In this document: positions 1 through 7,836 of the stretch, piece after piece | How the letters are laid out: each line of letters opens with the position of its first letter | Position numbering within the stretch: position 1 is the stretch's first letter | NCBI GenBank assembly: GCA_028687035.1 | Contig: JAQUAX010000013.1 | Location: forward strand, 57,290 to 121,289 | Length of the DNA stretch: 64,000 nt | Origin: Dechloromonas sp. | Lineage (GTDB): Bacteria > Pseudomonadota > Gammaproteobacteria > Burkholderiales > Rhodocyclaceae | Reading direction: 5' to 3' | Program-made: the position numbers and the translations under genes | Notes under the pieces: generated by a model | The model's input: the letters and a program-made list of their open reading frames with translations, nothing else | The model's database searches: none | What the model was told of the DNA's origin: nothing

Positions 1-435
1 CAGGTCGAGACCGGCGATCGCCGAACGCGGCAGCAGTTCCCAGTTGACGGTGTCGCCGAAGGGCTCGTTGATGCGCACGCCGTCGAGATAGACCGACAGG
101 CCCTGCGCCGTGCCGAGCAGCGGCGACGCGGTGAAGCCGCGGTAATTGAGGTCGGCCTGGTAGGGATTGCCCTGGACCTCGTTCAGGTTGACGCCGGGCA
201 GGCGGCGGGCCAGCGCCTCGGCGACGCTGACGCTCTCCAGTTCCTCGAGCTGCGCTTCGCTCAGCGACTGCAGGTTGCCCGGCACCTGGCGGCGGTCGAT
301 GCCGATGCCGGCCAGCGGCGTGCTGCCGACGACCTCGACGGTGTCGGCCTGAACGACCGGGCCGGCGGCGTGAACGGGGGCGAAGGCGGCGGCCAGCGCG
401 GCGCCGATCAGGGAATGGGGAAAGACTTGTCTCAT
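1..435 (-). CDS. TonB-dependent outer-membrane receptor, N-terminal part
   Basis: Only the first 145 residues lie in the window; the rest runs off the left edge. A signal peptide (about 1-24) is followed by a TonB-box-like DTVEVVG (about residue 30) and a plug domain (about 45-145) with RRLPGVN, YRGF and YLDGVRINEP segments typical of the family. Such receptors import metal chelates or other scarce solutes through the outer membrane using TonB. Its start codon overlaps the stop of the upstream tonB (ATGA), so the two are translationally coupled. It is the last visible gene of an operon led by a SoxYZ-like carrier and a quinoprotein-associated hydrolase, divergent from a lanthanide-type alcohol dehydrogenase. 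A role in metal (possibly lanthanide) uptake is inference; substrate cannot be read from the plug. Confidence 0.9.
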   Translation of the reverse strand, partial: MRQVFPHSLIGAALAAAFAPVHAAGPVVQADTVEVVGSTPLAGIGIDRRQVPGNLQSLSEAQLEELESVSVAEALARRLPGVNLNEVQGNPYQADLNYRGFTASPLLGTAQGLSVYLDGVRINEPFGDTVNWELLPRSAIAGLDL

Positions 436-1130
436 GTCGTTTTTCTGAGCTTGTAATTGACCGGGACGACAACCTGGATTTCGGCGTCGTCGAGGCTTTC
501 GGGAAACGGCGGCAGGCCGGCCAGCGCCTCGACCATGGCCAGCGCGTGGCGGTCGAGCACATCGTGGCCGCTCGACCGGTCGAGCGCGATGCCGAGCAGG
601 TTGCCCTTGCGGGCCACCTTCAGGCGCAGCCGGACCTCGCCCTCCCAGCCGCGCAACGCGGCGAGGCGCGGATATTCCTGGCGGCCGGCGAACAGTTCGG
701 CCAGGCGCTGGCGGTAGCCGGCCAGCGCATCGCCGGCCGGCCGCGCCGCGGGCGCCGGTCCCGTGGCGACCGCCACGGCAGCCGGTGCAGGTGCCGGCGC
801 TGCGCTCGGGCCGGGAACGGCCGGCGCGTCGGCCGGCCCGGCAGCCATGGCATCGCGCGTCGCCGCCAGGGGCTGCGCGCGAGAGGGGAGCTGCCGGACC
901 TTCGGGGGAAGCGCCGCGGCCGCCCGGGCAACGGGACGGGCCGGCGCTTCGGCAGGCGGTGAAGCGGGAAGCGCCGGGCCGGCGGCGAGCGCGGCACGCA
1001 GCGTGGCGACCAGCCGCGGCGGCTCGACCGGGGCCGGCTGGCGCTGCCAGGCCATGGCGACGAACAGCGTCGCGTGCAGCGCGGCCGACAGGCCGAAAAT
1101 CAGCCCCAGGCGGCGGTTGACCGCGGCCAT
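432..1130 (-). CDS. energy-transducer protein TonB
   Basis: 232 residues. Residues about 8-25 form one N-terminal membrane anchor, followed by a long Ala/Pro-rich periplasmic linker and a C-terminal TonB domain (about 145-230) containing YPRLAALRGWEGEVRLRLKV and ending with VPVNYKLRK. It would couple inner-membrane proton-motive force (through ExbB/ExbD, not encoded here) to an outer-membrane receptor. I chose the ATG at 1130 because it overlaps the stop of the upstream hydrolase (TGATG) and starts directly before the membrane segment; a longer in-frame reading from 1307 would lie inside the hydrolase. The stop overlaps the receptor start, so this TonB is probably dedicated to that receptor. 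Confidence 0.88.
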   Translation of the reverse strand: MAAVNRRLGLIFGLSAALHATLFVAMAWQRQPAPVEPPRLVATLRAALAAGPALPASPPAEAPARPVARAAAALPPKVRQLPSRAQPLAATRDAMAAGPADAPAVPGPSAAPAPAPAAVAVATGPAPAARPAGDALAGYRQRLAELFAGRQEYPRLAALRGWEGEVRLRLKVARKGNLLGIALDRSSGHDVLDRHALAMVEALAGLPPFPESLDDAEIQVVVPVNYKLRKTT

Positions 1131-2068
1131 CAGCGTTCGCCCCCGAGCGCGGCGCGCTCGGCGGCCGGGAACAGGTGGCCGACCGAACGGCGGAACTCGC
1201 TGGCGGCGACCGGCAGCCCGGCGAACTCCGGCGGCAGCGGCCGGGCCAGCACCTCGTTGATGTCCAGCCCGGCCTGCGCCGCCTCGTCCATGGTCCGCTG
1301 CAGCCACTGCAGCCAGGCACGGGTGCGGCGGATCGGCGCGGCGTCGCCGGCGACCTGGCCGTGACCGGGAACCAGCGCCTTGAAGCCGGGCTCGCGGGTG
1401 ATCGCCTCCAGCGTGTCGAGCGCCGCCAGCCAGCGGGCCGGATCGGCGTGCGGCGTGGTCGGCGCGCGGTCGTTGAAGACCAGGTCGCCGGCGAACAGCA
1501 CGCCGCCCGTTTCGTCGTAGACGGCGAGGTCGGCGCCGGTGTGGCCGGCCAGTTCGAGCAGGCGCAGCCGGCGGCCGGCGACCTCGAGGCGCCCGCCGGC
1601 CAGCGTGCGGCCGGGGACGACGACCTCGGTGCCCTTCATCCAGTCGCCGGTCAGCCGGAACAGGTTCTCGGCGAAGGCGTTGCCGTCCGTCGCGATGCCG
1701 TCGCGGGTGGCGGCCAGCGCGCCGGTCGCCGCGGCGTCGTAGGCCTGGCCGCCGAGGAAATGGTCCGGGTGGTGGTGGGTGACGATGGCCAGCGCGACCG
1801 ACTGCGGCGTGACCCGGCCGATCGCCTCGCGCATCTGCCGGCCGTAGCGCAGCGACGGCCCGGTGTCGATGACGACGACCCCGCCGTCGCCGACGATGAA
1901 GCCGGTATTGACGATGTTGCCGCCGTTCGCCTCGCTGAAATCCTCGGTCAGGCCGACGAAGGCATAGACGCCGTCGGCGACCGCGCGCGGCGCCAGGCGG
2001 TAGTCGAAACCGGCGGCGGCGGCAACGCCCGCGGCCAGCCCGACGCAGAGTCCGGCCCAGCGCTTCAT
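1130..2068 (-). CDS. quinoprotein relay system zinc metallohydrolase (metallo-beta-lactamase fold)
   Basis: 312 residues with a signal peptide (1-20). The metal-binding motif HHHPDH is at residues 98-103; further ligands follow in GHTG, the GD of LFAGDLVF and VPGHG. This matches the SoxH-related hydrolases found beside PQQ alcohol dehydrogenases together with a fused SoxYZ-like carrier. The chemical reaction of these hydrolases is not established; release of a thiol-linked intermediate from the carrier is a common guess. The start overlaps the end of the carrier gene by 4 bp. Annotation by context and motif is firm at the family level, weak for function. Confidence 0.85.
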   Translation of the reverse strand: MKRWAGLCVGLAAGVAAAAGFDYRLAPRAVADGVYAFVGLTEDFSEANGGNIVNTGFIVGDGGVVVIDTGPSLRYGRQMREAIGRVTPQSVALAIVTHHHPDHFLGGQAYDAAATGALAATRDGIATDGNAFAENLFRLTGDWMKGTEVVVPGRTLAGGRLEVAGRRLRLLELAGHTGADLAVYDETGGVLFAGDLVFNDRAPTTPHADPARWLAALDTLEAITREPGFKALVPGHGQVAGDAAPIRRTRAWLQWLQRTMDEAAQAGLDINEVLARPLPPEFAGLPVAASEFRRSVGHLFPAAERAALGGER

Positions 2069-2835
2069 GGTGCGACCCTCGCCCGGAACGCGTTGCCGTT
2101 GTTGTCGCGCCCGACCGCCTCGACCGGACCGCCAGCGCTTTCGCGCTGCAGCGTGAATACCGGGTTCTCGGCGACCGGCTCGAACAGCCGGACGCGCATC
2201 AGCGGCCGGCCGTCGGCCTCGGCGAAGCGGATTTCCTCCAGGTGGAAGGCCGGGATGCCGGCGACCAGGCCGGTATCCATCGGATGCACGACGCGCATCC
2301 GCAGCCGGCCGGCGTTCGGCCCGGACGACCACTGGCGGCCGCTGACCTCGTTCAGGTGCGACTGCCATTCGGGCGACGCGCGGCCGGCGGCCGGCGCGGT
2401 GCAGCCGCCGCCGACGGTATTCACCCAGGTGCCGCCGACGTGCCAGACGCCGTCGGCGGTGCGCACCGCGGCGCGCACCGGCGTCGACTGCTGCAGCTTG
2501 ACGCGGAAGCCGAGGGAAGCGCGCGCGCCCTCCGGATAGAAGCGCAGCACTTCGACGATCGGGTTGAAATCGGCGAACACGACGACCTCCGCGATTTTGG
2601 CCAGCGCCGACGCGTCGACCGTGACCGGCACCTGCATCGGGTCTTCGGCGACCGACGGCGCGACGACCTTGACCCGCGGATCGAACAGCACCGGCGCGTC
2701 GCCGAGGAAGGTCCGGCGCATGTCCTCCCAGCGCGCCGAGGCCAGCGGATCGCCGGCCTCCTGCAGCGCCGCGGCCTCGGCCGGCGGCATCAGGGCGGCC
2801 AGCGCGATGGCGGCGATGCTCAACGGAAATTTCAT
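2065..2835 (-). CDS. quinoprotein dehydrogenase-associated SoxYZ-like carrier protein
   Basis: 256 residues with a signal peptide (1-21). The N-terminal half looks like SoxY and ends near a VGGGC segment (about residue 142-146) that resembles the cysteine-bearing GGCGG tail of SoxY; the C-terminal half resembles the SoxZ Ig-like domain. Fused SoxYZ carriers of this kind accompany PQQ dehydrogenases in Pseudomonas and methylotroph clusters; the covalently bound substrate is unknown. It is the first gene of a four-gene overlapping operon (carrier, hydrolase, tonB, receptor) with a sigma-54-type promoter about 50 bp upstream. The ATG at 2835 is preceded by a purine-rich GGAGAGAGAC ribosome-binding stretch. 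Confidence 0.85.
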   Translation of the reverse strand: MKFPLSIAAIALAALMPPAEAAALQEAGDPLASARWEDMRRTFLGDAPVLFDPRVKVVAPSVAEDPMQVPVTVDASALAKIAEVVVFADFNPIVEVLRFYPEGARASLGFRVKLQQSTPVRAAVRTADGVWHVGGTWVNTVGGGCTAPAAGRASPEWQSHLNEVSGRQWSSGPNAGRLRMRVVHPMDTGLVAGIPAFHLEEIRFAEADGRPLMRVRLFEPVAENPVFTLQRESAGGPVEAVGRDNNGNAFRARVAP

Positions 2836-2880
2836 GATGTCTCTCTCCTGCCCTTGCGGGTCTGTTTGGCGAAAGACGTC

Positions 2881-2897
2881 TGCAAGCCCCGTGCCAA
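2881..2897 (-). promoter_or_regulatory. sigma-54 (-24/-12) promoter for the SoxYZ-hydrolase-TonB operon
   Basis: Read on the minus strand the site is TTGGCACGGGGCTTGCA: GG at -24 and GC at -12 with exactly ten bases between, matching the RpoN consensus TGGCAC-N5-TTGCA closely. It lies 46-62 bp upstream of the carrier start. No comparable -35/-10 pair is evident. A divergent sigma-54 site for the alcohol dehydrogenase lies about 190 bp away. Confidence 0.82.
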
Positions 2898-3089
2898 AGG
2901 CCGGCTGCCGCAGCCGGCGGGGTTTTCGCCCGGACGGGGCGGTTCACCGCAACAGGCGGCTGCGCAAGTTTGGAACAGTTGCCCTCATTTGCAGCAGGCG
3001 CCCGCAACAGCGGCCGCCCCTGCCGGGAAGCGCGGCAAACGGCCGCCGCGCCAGCAGCGACGCGGCGCCCGGCGGTTTCGGGTGGCGCA

Positions 3090-3106
3090 TGGCACAGGCC
3101 TTGCGG
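3090..3106 (+). promoter_or_regulatory. sigma-54 (-24/-12) promoter of the lanthanide-type alcohol dehydrogenase
   Basis: TGGCACAGGCCTTGCGG: GG and GC separated by ten bases, near-consensus. The gene start is 122 bp downstream, leaving an untranslated leader of about 110 bases. Confidence 0.82.
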
Positions 3107-3227
3107 TACGCCCTCCCCGTCAGCGGGCCGATTCAGGGAAAGGAAGGCGGACCGCGGGCAGGTCGTGCCGATCCGGCCGGTCACACCGGGCGGCTTCGGC
3201 GCCTATGGATAACCAAGGAGACAATCC

Positions 3228-5003
3228 ATGCAAAAACACAAAACCCTGCGCTACAGCGCCGTCGCCTTCGCCGTCGCCGCCGCGCTGTCCGGCGCCCCGG
3301 CCCGGGCCGACGTCACCGACGCGGACATCCTCAACGATGCGAAAACCACCGGCGACGTCGTCAGCTTCGGCCTCGGCACCCAGGGTCAGCGCTACAGCCC
3401 GGCCACCCAGATCAACACCAAGACGGTCAAGAACCTGGTCCCGGTCTGGTCGATGTCCTTCGGCGGCGAGAAGCAGCGCGGCCAGGAATCGCAGCCGGTG
3501 ATCCACAACGGCAAGATGTTCGTCACCGCGTCGTACAGCCGCCTGTTCGCGATCGACGCGAAGAGCGGCAAGAAGCTGTGGAAATACGAGCACCGCCTGC
3601 CCGACGGCATCATGCCATGCTGCGACGTGATCAACCGCGGCGCCGCGCTGTACGGCAACCTGGTCATCTTCGCGACGCTGGACGCCCAGCTGGTCGCGCT
3701 GAACCAGGACACCGGCAAGGTCGTCTGGAAGGAAAAGCTCGACGACTACAAGGCCGGCTACTCCGCCACCGCCGCCCCGATCATCGCCAAGGGCAAGCTG
3801 ATCACCGGCGTTTCCGGCGGCGAGTTCGGCGTCGTCGGCCGCATCGACGCGCGCGACCCGATGACCGGCAAGCTGCTGTGGACCCGCCCGACCGTCGAGG
3901 GCCACATGGGCTACACCTTCGACAAGGAAGGCAACAAGACCGAGAACGGCATCTCCGGCACGACCAACGCCACCTGGACCGGCGACCTGTGGCAGACCGG
4001 CGGCGCGGCGACCTGGAACGGCGCCACCTACGATCCGGAAACCAACCTGATCTTCGCCGGCACCGGCAACCCGGCCCCGTGGAACAGCCACCTGCGCCCG
4101 GGCGACAACCTGTTCTCGTCCTCTACCGTCGCCATCGACGCCGACACCGGCAAGATCGCCTGGCACTACCAGAACACCCCGCACGACGGCTGGGACTTCG
4201 ACGGCGTCAATGAATTCGTCTCCTTCGACTTCAAGGACCCGAAGACGGGCAAGGTCGTCAAGGCCGGCGGCAAGGCCGACCGCAACGGCTTCTTCTTCGT
4301 CAATGACCGGACCAACGGCAAGCTGCTGAACGTCTTCCCCTTCGTCAAGAAGATCACCTGGGCCACCGGCTACGACATGGTCACCGGCCGTCCGCTCTAC
4401 ACCGCCGACGGCCGTCCGGGCGACCCGAACGCCGGCGACGGCAAGAAGGGCAACTCGGTGTTCTCGGCGCCCTCCTTCCTCGGCGGCAAGAACCAGCAGC
4501 AGATCGCCTACAGCCAGCAGACCGGCCTGTTCTACGTGCCGGCCAACGAGTGGGGCATGGACATCTGGAACGAACCGGTGTCGTACAAGAAGGGCGCCGC
4601 CTACCTGGGCGCGGGCTTCACGATCAAGGCACTGCACGACGACTACATCGGCGCGCTGCGCGCGGTCGACCCGGCCACCGGCAAGATCGTCTGGGAAAAC
4701 AAGAACTACGCGCCGCTGTGGGGCGGCGTGCTGACCACCGCCGGCGGCCTGGTCTTCTACGGCACCCCGGAAGGCTACCTGAAGGGCGTCGACGCGAAGA
4801 CCGGCAAGGAACTGTGGTCCTTCCAGACCGGCACCGGCATCGTCGCGCCCCCGGTCACCTGGGAACAGGACGGCGAGCAGATGATCGCCGTGACCACCGG
4901 CTGGGGCGGCGCCGTGCCGCTGTGGGGCGGCGACGTCGCCAAGCGCGTGAACTACCTCGAACAGGGCGGTTCCGTGTGGGTGTTCAAGCTGCACAAGGGC
5001 TGA
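3228..5003 (+). CDS. PQQ-dependent alcohol dehydrogenase, lanthanide-type signature (XoxF/PedH-like)
   Basis: 591 residues: signal peptide (1-27), then an eight-bladed quinoprotein propeller with repeated W-motifs such as TGKLLW, TGKIAW and TGKELW. The adjacent cysteines that form the vicinal disulfide over PQQ are C131-C132 ([10 protein letters not shown]). The catalytic aspartate is D323 in GWDFDG; two residues later is D325, the extra aspartate that distinguishes lanthanide-dependent enzymes from calcium ones (family knowledge). The enzyme oxidises primary alcohols to aldehydes in the periplasm and passes electrons to cytochrome c. It is monocistronic, with its own sigma-54 promoter upstream and a strong terminator directly downstream. 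Substrate range (methanol, ethanol or others) cannot be decided by eye. Confidence 0.93.
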   Translation: MQKHKTLRYSAVAFAVAAALSGAPARADVTDADILNDAKTTGDVVSFGLGTQGQRYSPATQINTKTVKNLVPVWSMSFGGEKQRGQESQPVIHNGKMFVTASYSRLFAIDAKSGKKLWKYEHRLPDGIMPCCDVINRGAALYGNLVIFATLDAQLVALNQDTGKVVWKEKLDDYKAGYSATAAPIIAKGKLITGVSGGEFGVVGRIDARDPMTGKLLWTRPTVEGHMGYTFDKEGNKTENGISGTTNATWTGDLWQTGGAATWNGATYDPETNLIFAGTGNPAPWNSHLRPGDNLFSSSTVAIDADTGKIAWHYQNTPHDGWDFDGVNEFVSFDFKDPKTGKVVKAGGKADRNGFFFVNDRTNGKLLNVFPFVKKITWATGYDMVTGRPLYTADGRPGDPNAGDGKKGNSVFSAPSFLGGKNQQQIAYSQQTGLFYVPANEWGMDIWNEPVSYKKGAAYLGAGFTIKALHDDYIGALRAVDPATGKIVWENKNYAPLWGGVLTTAGGLVFYGTPEGYLKGVDAKTGKELWSFQTGTGIVAPPVTWEQDGEQMIAVTTGWGGAVPLWGGDVAKRVNYLEQGGSVWVFKLHKG

Positions 5004-5033
5004 TCGCCCGCCGGGCCACCCGGCCCAACCTGA

Positions 5034-5071
5034 CGGCCCGGCTGCCTTCGGCAGCCGGGCCGTTTTTCTTT
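5034..5071 (+). terminator. rho-independent terminator after the alcohol dehydrogenase
   Basis: A perfect 12-bp stem CGGCCCGGCTGC/GCAGCCGGGCCG with a TTCG-containing loop is followed by TTTTTCTTT. It isolates the dehydrogenase from the convergent transporter-like gene. Confidence 0.92.
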
Positions 5072-5250
5072 GCGGCAGCCGGCCGGCCGCGACGGCCTGA
5101 ATCTATACAAGATTTTTACGCGTCGATCGCCACAATGGTCAGCAGCGCACCGGACAATTCCTGAAATTCACGGACGCCACGGGGCAAGCGGCGGCGTTGC
5201 AGGCCAGAACTCCATGGCCAGATACACCATCAAGGCCAGCAGTTTCCGGG

Positions 5251-6576
5251 TCAATCGACATCTGGTAGCGCATCGTCGGCGACAGCGATTGCCGAGATAA
5301 GAACCTTATCGACCCGGTTCTTGTCCATGTCGATGACTTCGAAGCGCCAGCCGGCCGCTTCGAAATGATCTGTCGTTGCCGGAATGCGGCCCAACGCGAG
5401 CATGATGAAACCACCCAGGGTATGGAAATTGTTTTCGTCCTCGCCCGGCAGATCCTCCTCGATGTCGAGCACGGATTTCAGACGCTCGATCCCCACATCG
5501 CCATCGACCAGCCACGAGCCGTCTTCACGCTGGATCATGTCGCGTTCCTCCGGGGTCTCGGGTTCGGACAGCTCGCCGACGATGGCTGACATGACGTCGG
5601 TCAGCGTCACCAGGCCCTGAACGTCGCCGTATTCATCGACGATCAGCGCGAATTGCAGACGGGCCCGGCGGAAGTTTTCCAGCAACTGGGTGGTGGTCAC
5701 GCTTTCCGGAACATAGAGCGGCGGATGGAGCACCGCTTCGATGTCGCCGGCGGTGATGCAGTGTCCCGGCAGCGCCTTCTTCAGGAGATCGCCCGTCTGC
5801 AGAATGCCGAGAACGTGGTCGAGCCCGTCGCGGCACACGATGACGCGGGAAAATTCGGTTTCGATGATCCGCTGCCGTGCGATCTCGTCGCCCTCATCGA
5901 GATCGACGAGAAACATCTCGCGACGCGGCGTCATGATGGCTGCAATCTTCTGCTCGTCGAGTCGCAGGACATTGGAGACGATTTCCTGCTCGCTCTCGTG
6001 GAATACGCCGGCTTCCGCACCTTGTCCCATCAGCACCTTGATCTCGTCATCGGTGACCGGAGGCTCCTCCTTCCGGCGGGCACCCAGAATGCTGAGGATC
6101 GCGCTCGACGACGAGGAAAGGACGACCACCAGTGGATGCGCCACCTTGGCCAGGAACATCATCGGCCGTGCAATCAGCGACGCGATGCCCTCGGGAGCCA
6201 GCATGGCCAGACGTTTGGGAACCAGTTCGCCGACCACGACCGAGAAGTAGGTCAGCGCAACGACGGTTATCGCCAGGGCGATGGTCTTGGCGTGGGCTTC
6301 GAGCCCCGGAATGCCGGCCAGCGACTCGGCGAGAGGGTCGGCGAGTGCGGCCTCGCCAATGGCACCGCTCAGGATGCCGACCGACGTGATCCCCACCTGG
6401 ATGGTGGATAGAAAGCCTGAAGGCTCCTGGTGCAGCGTCAGCGCCGCTTTGGCGCCGATGCTTCCGTCATCCGACAGGTTTTGCAGCCTCGCTTTGCGCG
6501 AGGAGACGACGGCGATTTCGGACATGGCGAAAACGCCATTGATGATGATGAGTACGACGAGAAGAAATATATCCAT
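5251..6576 (-). CDS. CNNM/CBS-domain membrane protein (hemolysin C/CorC family, UPF0053)
   Basis: 441 residues, the usual length. An N-terminal CNNM (DUF21) domain with about four membrane segments (1-200: MDIFLLVVLIIINGVFAMSE at the start) is followed by a CBS pair (about 205-330, with MTPRREMFLVD and VDEYGDVQGLVT) and a C-terminal CorC_HlyC domain. Proteins of this family are linked to magnesium/cobalt efflux or homeostasis; hemolysin names are historical. It is not obviously part of the alcohol oxidation system although it sits inside it. Transcribed toward the dehydrogenase terminator; no terminator of its own seen. Confidence 0.9.
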   Translation of the reverse strand: MDIFLLVVLIIINGVFAMSEIAVVSSRKARLQNLSDDGSIGAKAALTLHQEPSGFLSTIQVGITSVGILSGAIGEAALADPLAESLAGIPGLEAHAKTIALAITVVALTYFSVVVGELVPKRLAMLAPEGIASLIARPMMFLAKVAHPLVVVLSSSSSAILSILGARRKEEPPVTDDEIKVLMGQGAEAGVFHESEQEIVSNVLRLDEQKIAAIMTPRREMFLVDLDEGDEIARQRIIETEFSRVIVCRDGLDHVLGILQTGDLLKKALPGHCITAGDIEAVLHPPLYVPESVTTTQLLENFRRARLQFALIVDEYGDVQGLVTLTDVMSAIVGELSEPETPEERDMIQREDGSWLVDGDVGIERLKSVLDIEEDLPGEDENNFHTLGGFIMLALGRIPATTDHFEAAGWRFEVIDMDKNRVDKVLISAIAVADDALPDVD

Positions 6577-6674
6577 GGTTGAAACCGCCCTGCGCAGTCA
6601 GCTTGCGTGCGGTTTCGGCATTGAGAGGCCAGCGAGTATAGCAGTCGGCGCCGGCCCCCCTGCCGCCCCCCCCC

Positions 6675-7133
6675 CTACCTGGCCCGGCTTTCGACGAACA
6701 GCTGGATCGCCCACGCCAACTCCTGCGCCAGCACGCCCTCCCACGGCGGCATGTGGGTAACGCCGAGAATGATCTTGCCGCGGCGCACCGTCTTCGCGAA
6801 ATAGGCGTCGTTGTCGCGCTGGCACCAGGCCTTGAGTTCGGGATCGGCGATGCGCCGGCAGGCGCGGTCGAGTTTGCGCAGATCGGGCGCCGGTGCGGCG
6901 TTGGTGGCCGCATCGGCACCGTGGCAGCGGGCGCAGGCCTGGTTGTAGGCGTCGTGTCCGATGGCGACGGCATCGCCGGCCGCCGGCTGCTGCCGGTAGG
7001 GATTGGCGGCCAACCAGGCGGCGCCGAGCGGCGGCAGGCGGCCGGCATCCACCGCCGGCGCGACGGCGACTTCGTCGGCCGCCAGCGGCAGCGCGGCCAG
7101 CGCGAGAAACAGGGAAAAAAGCAGACGGCTCAT
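6675..7133 (-). CDS. pedF: periplasmic cytochrome c-550, PedF type
   Basis: 152 residues with a signal peptide (1-19). One haem site CARCH lies near residue 66-70, and MPPWEG about residue 129 contributes the probable axial Met. The sequence layout (LAANPYR, AYNQACARCHG, PPWEGVLAQE) matches the PedF family, the electron acceptors of quinoprotein ethanol dehydrogenases. It follows the pentapeptide gene and the calcium-type dehydrogenase on the same strand. A second PedF-type gene lies at 24872. Confidence 0.88.
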   Translation of the reverse strand: MSRLLFSLFLALAALPLAADEVAVAPAVDAGRLPPLGAAWLAANPYRQQPAAGDAVAIGHDAYNQACARCHGADAATNAAPAPDLRKLDRACRRIADPELKAWCQRDNDAYFAKTVRRGKIILGVTHMPPWEGVLAQELAWAIQLFVESRAR

Positions 7134-7139
7134 GACACT

Positions 7140-7709
7140 TCACCAGTCGGTCGGGCAGCCGGTGCAGCCCGAGAAATCGGCATCCTGGAAGACCGCGAAG
7201 CGACGGTAGCTGCCGCTCAGGTCGGCGCTGCGCAGATTCGCGGTAAACAGCTTGGCTTCCTGCAAATTGGCGTCGCTCAGCCGGGCCCGGGAAAAGCACG
7301 CGAAATTGGCCTTGGCTGCCTCGAGATTGGCGCCGCTCAGGTCGGCATCGCTGAAATCGGCCCGGAACAAGCGGGCGAATTCGAGATCGGCACCGACCAG
7401 CCTGGCGCCGCGAAAGCTCGCGGTCGGCGCGGCGGCCTTGACGAGCTGGGCTGCCGTCAGGTCGGCGCCGTCGAAATTGGCACCGGCCAGGTTGGCTCCG
7501 GTCAGGTTGGCGCGGGCCAGGCGGGCCCCGGAGAAATCGGCGCCGGCCAGATTCCTGCCGGCGAGGTTGGCGTGGCGCAGGTCGGCGCCGCGGCACTGGG
7601 CATGCGGCCAGAGGCCGCAGCCGTTGATGACCGGCGGATCGCCGGATTCATCCGCGAGGGCCGGGGCAAGCTGGCAGGCCAGCGCGAGGGCGAGGGTTGT
7701 TCTAAGCAT
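7140..7709 (-). CDS. secreted pentapeptide-repeat protein
   Basis: 189 residues: signal peptide MLRTTLALALACQLAPALA, then about twenty A(D/N)LxX pentapeptide repeats (ADLRHANLAGRNLAGADFSG and onward to residue about 170), predicted to form a right-handed quadrilateral beta-helix. I chose the ATG at 7709 because it starts the signal peptide; an upstream in-frame ATG at 7793 adds an unlikely leader. Pentapeptide proteins occur in ped/exa alcohol-oxidation clusters next to the PQQ dehydrogenase, but their function there is unknown. It ends 7 bp before the cytochrome start and follows the dehydrogenase by about 130 bp, so probably one transcription unit. Cysteines near both ends (NGC, QCRG, CTGCPTDW) may form disulfides. 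Confidence 0.85.
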   Translation of the reverse strand: MLRTTLALALACQLAPALADESGDPPVINGCGLWPHAQCRGADLRHANLAGRNLAGADFSGARLARANLTGANLAGANFDGADLTAAQLVKAAAPTASFRGARLVGADLEFARLFRADFSDADLSGANLEAAKANFACFSRARLSDANLQEAKLFTANLRSADLSGSYRRFAVFQDADFSGCTGCPTDW

Positions 7710-7836
7710 CGGCAGACCTTGGCATTCGGATTGCACGCGGGAGCAGCCGGGCCGGTGTCCATGCAGCACCGGCCCGACCGGGGGAAACGCCACGGGCGGG
7801 GAAAGGTCGCGCCGTGGCGGTCGGAGAACGCGTTAC

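Larger units (their letters stand above)
2836..3227. other. divergent intergenic control region between the carrier operon and the lanthanide-type alcohol dehydrogenase
   Basis: No gene is seen in these 392 bp. It carries two divergent sigma-54 promoter sequences (2881-2897 minus, 3090-3106 plus). Between them is a GGAACAG element at 2972-2978 whose complement CTGTTCC also occurs in the element upstream of the aldehyde dehydrogenase promoter (16084-16090). It lies 75 and 112 bp from the two promoters, suitable distances for an enhancer-binding activator, but the match is only seven bases. Confidence 0.6.

Noticed and set aside
3120..4994. A 624-residue minus-strand frame over the alcohol dehydrogenase
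   Set aside because: Antisense to a clear quinoprotein; no domain, no ribosome-binding site.
7140..7709. The pentapeptide repeats considered as a DNA tandem repeat or CRISPR-like array
   Set aside because: The periodicity is 15 bp at protein level with degenerate bases; no conserved repeat/spacer structure.
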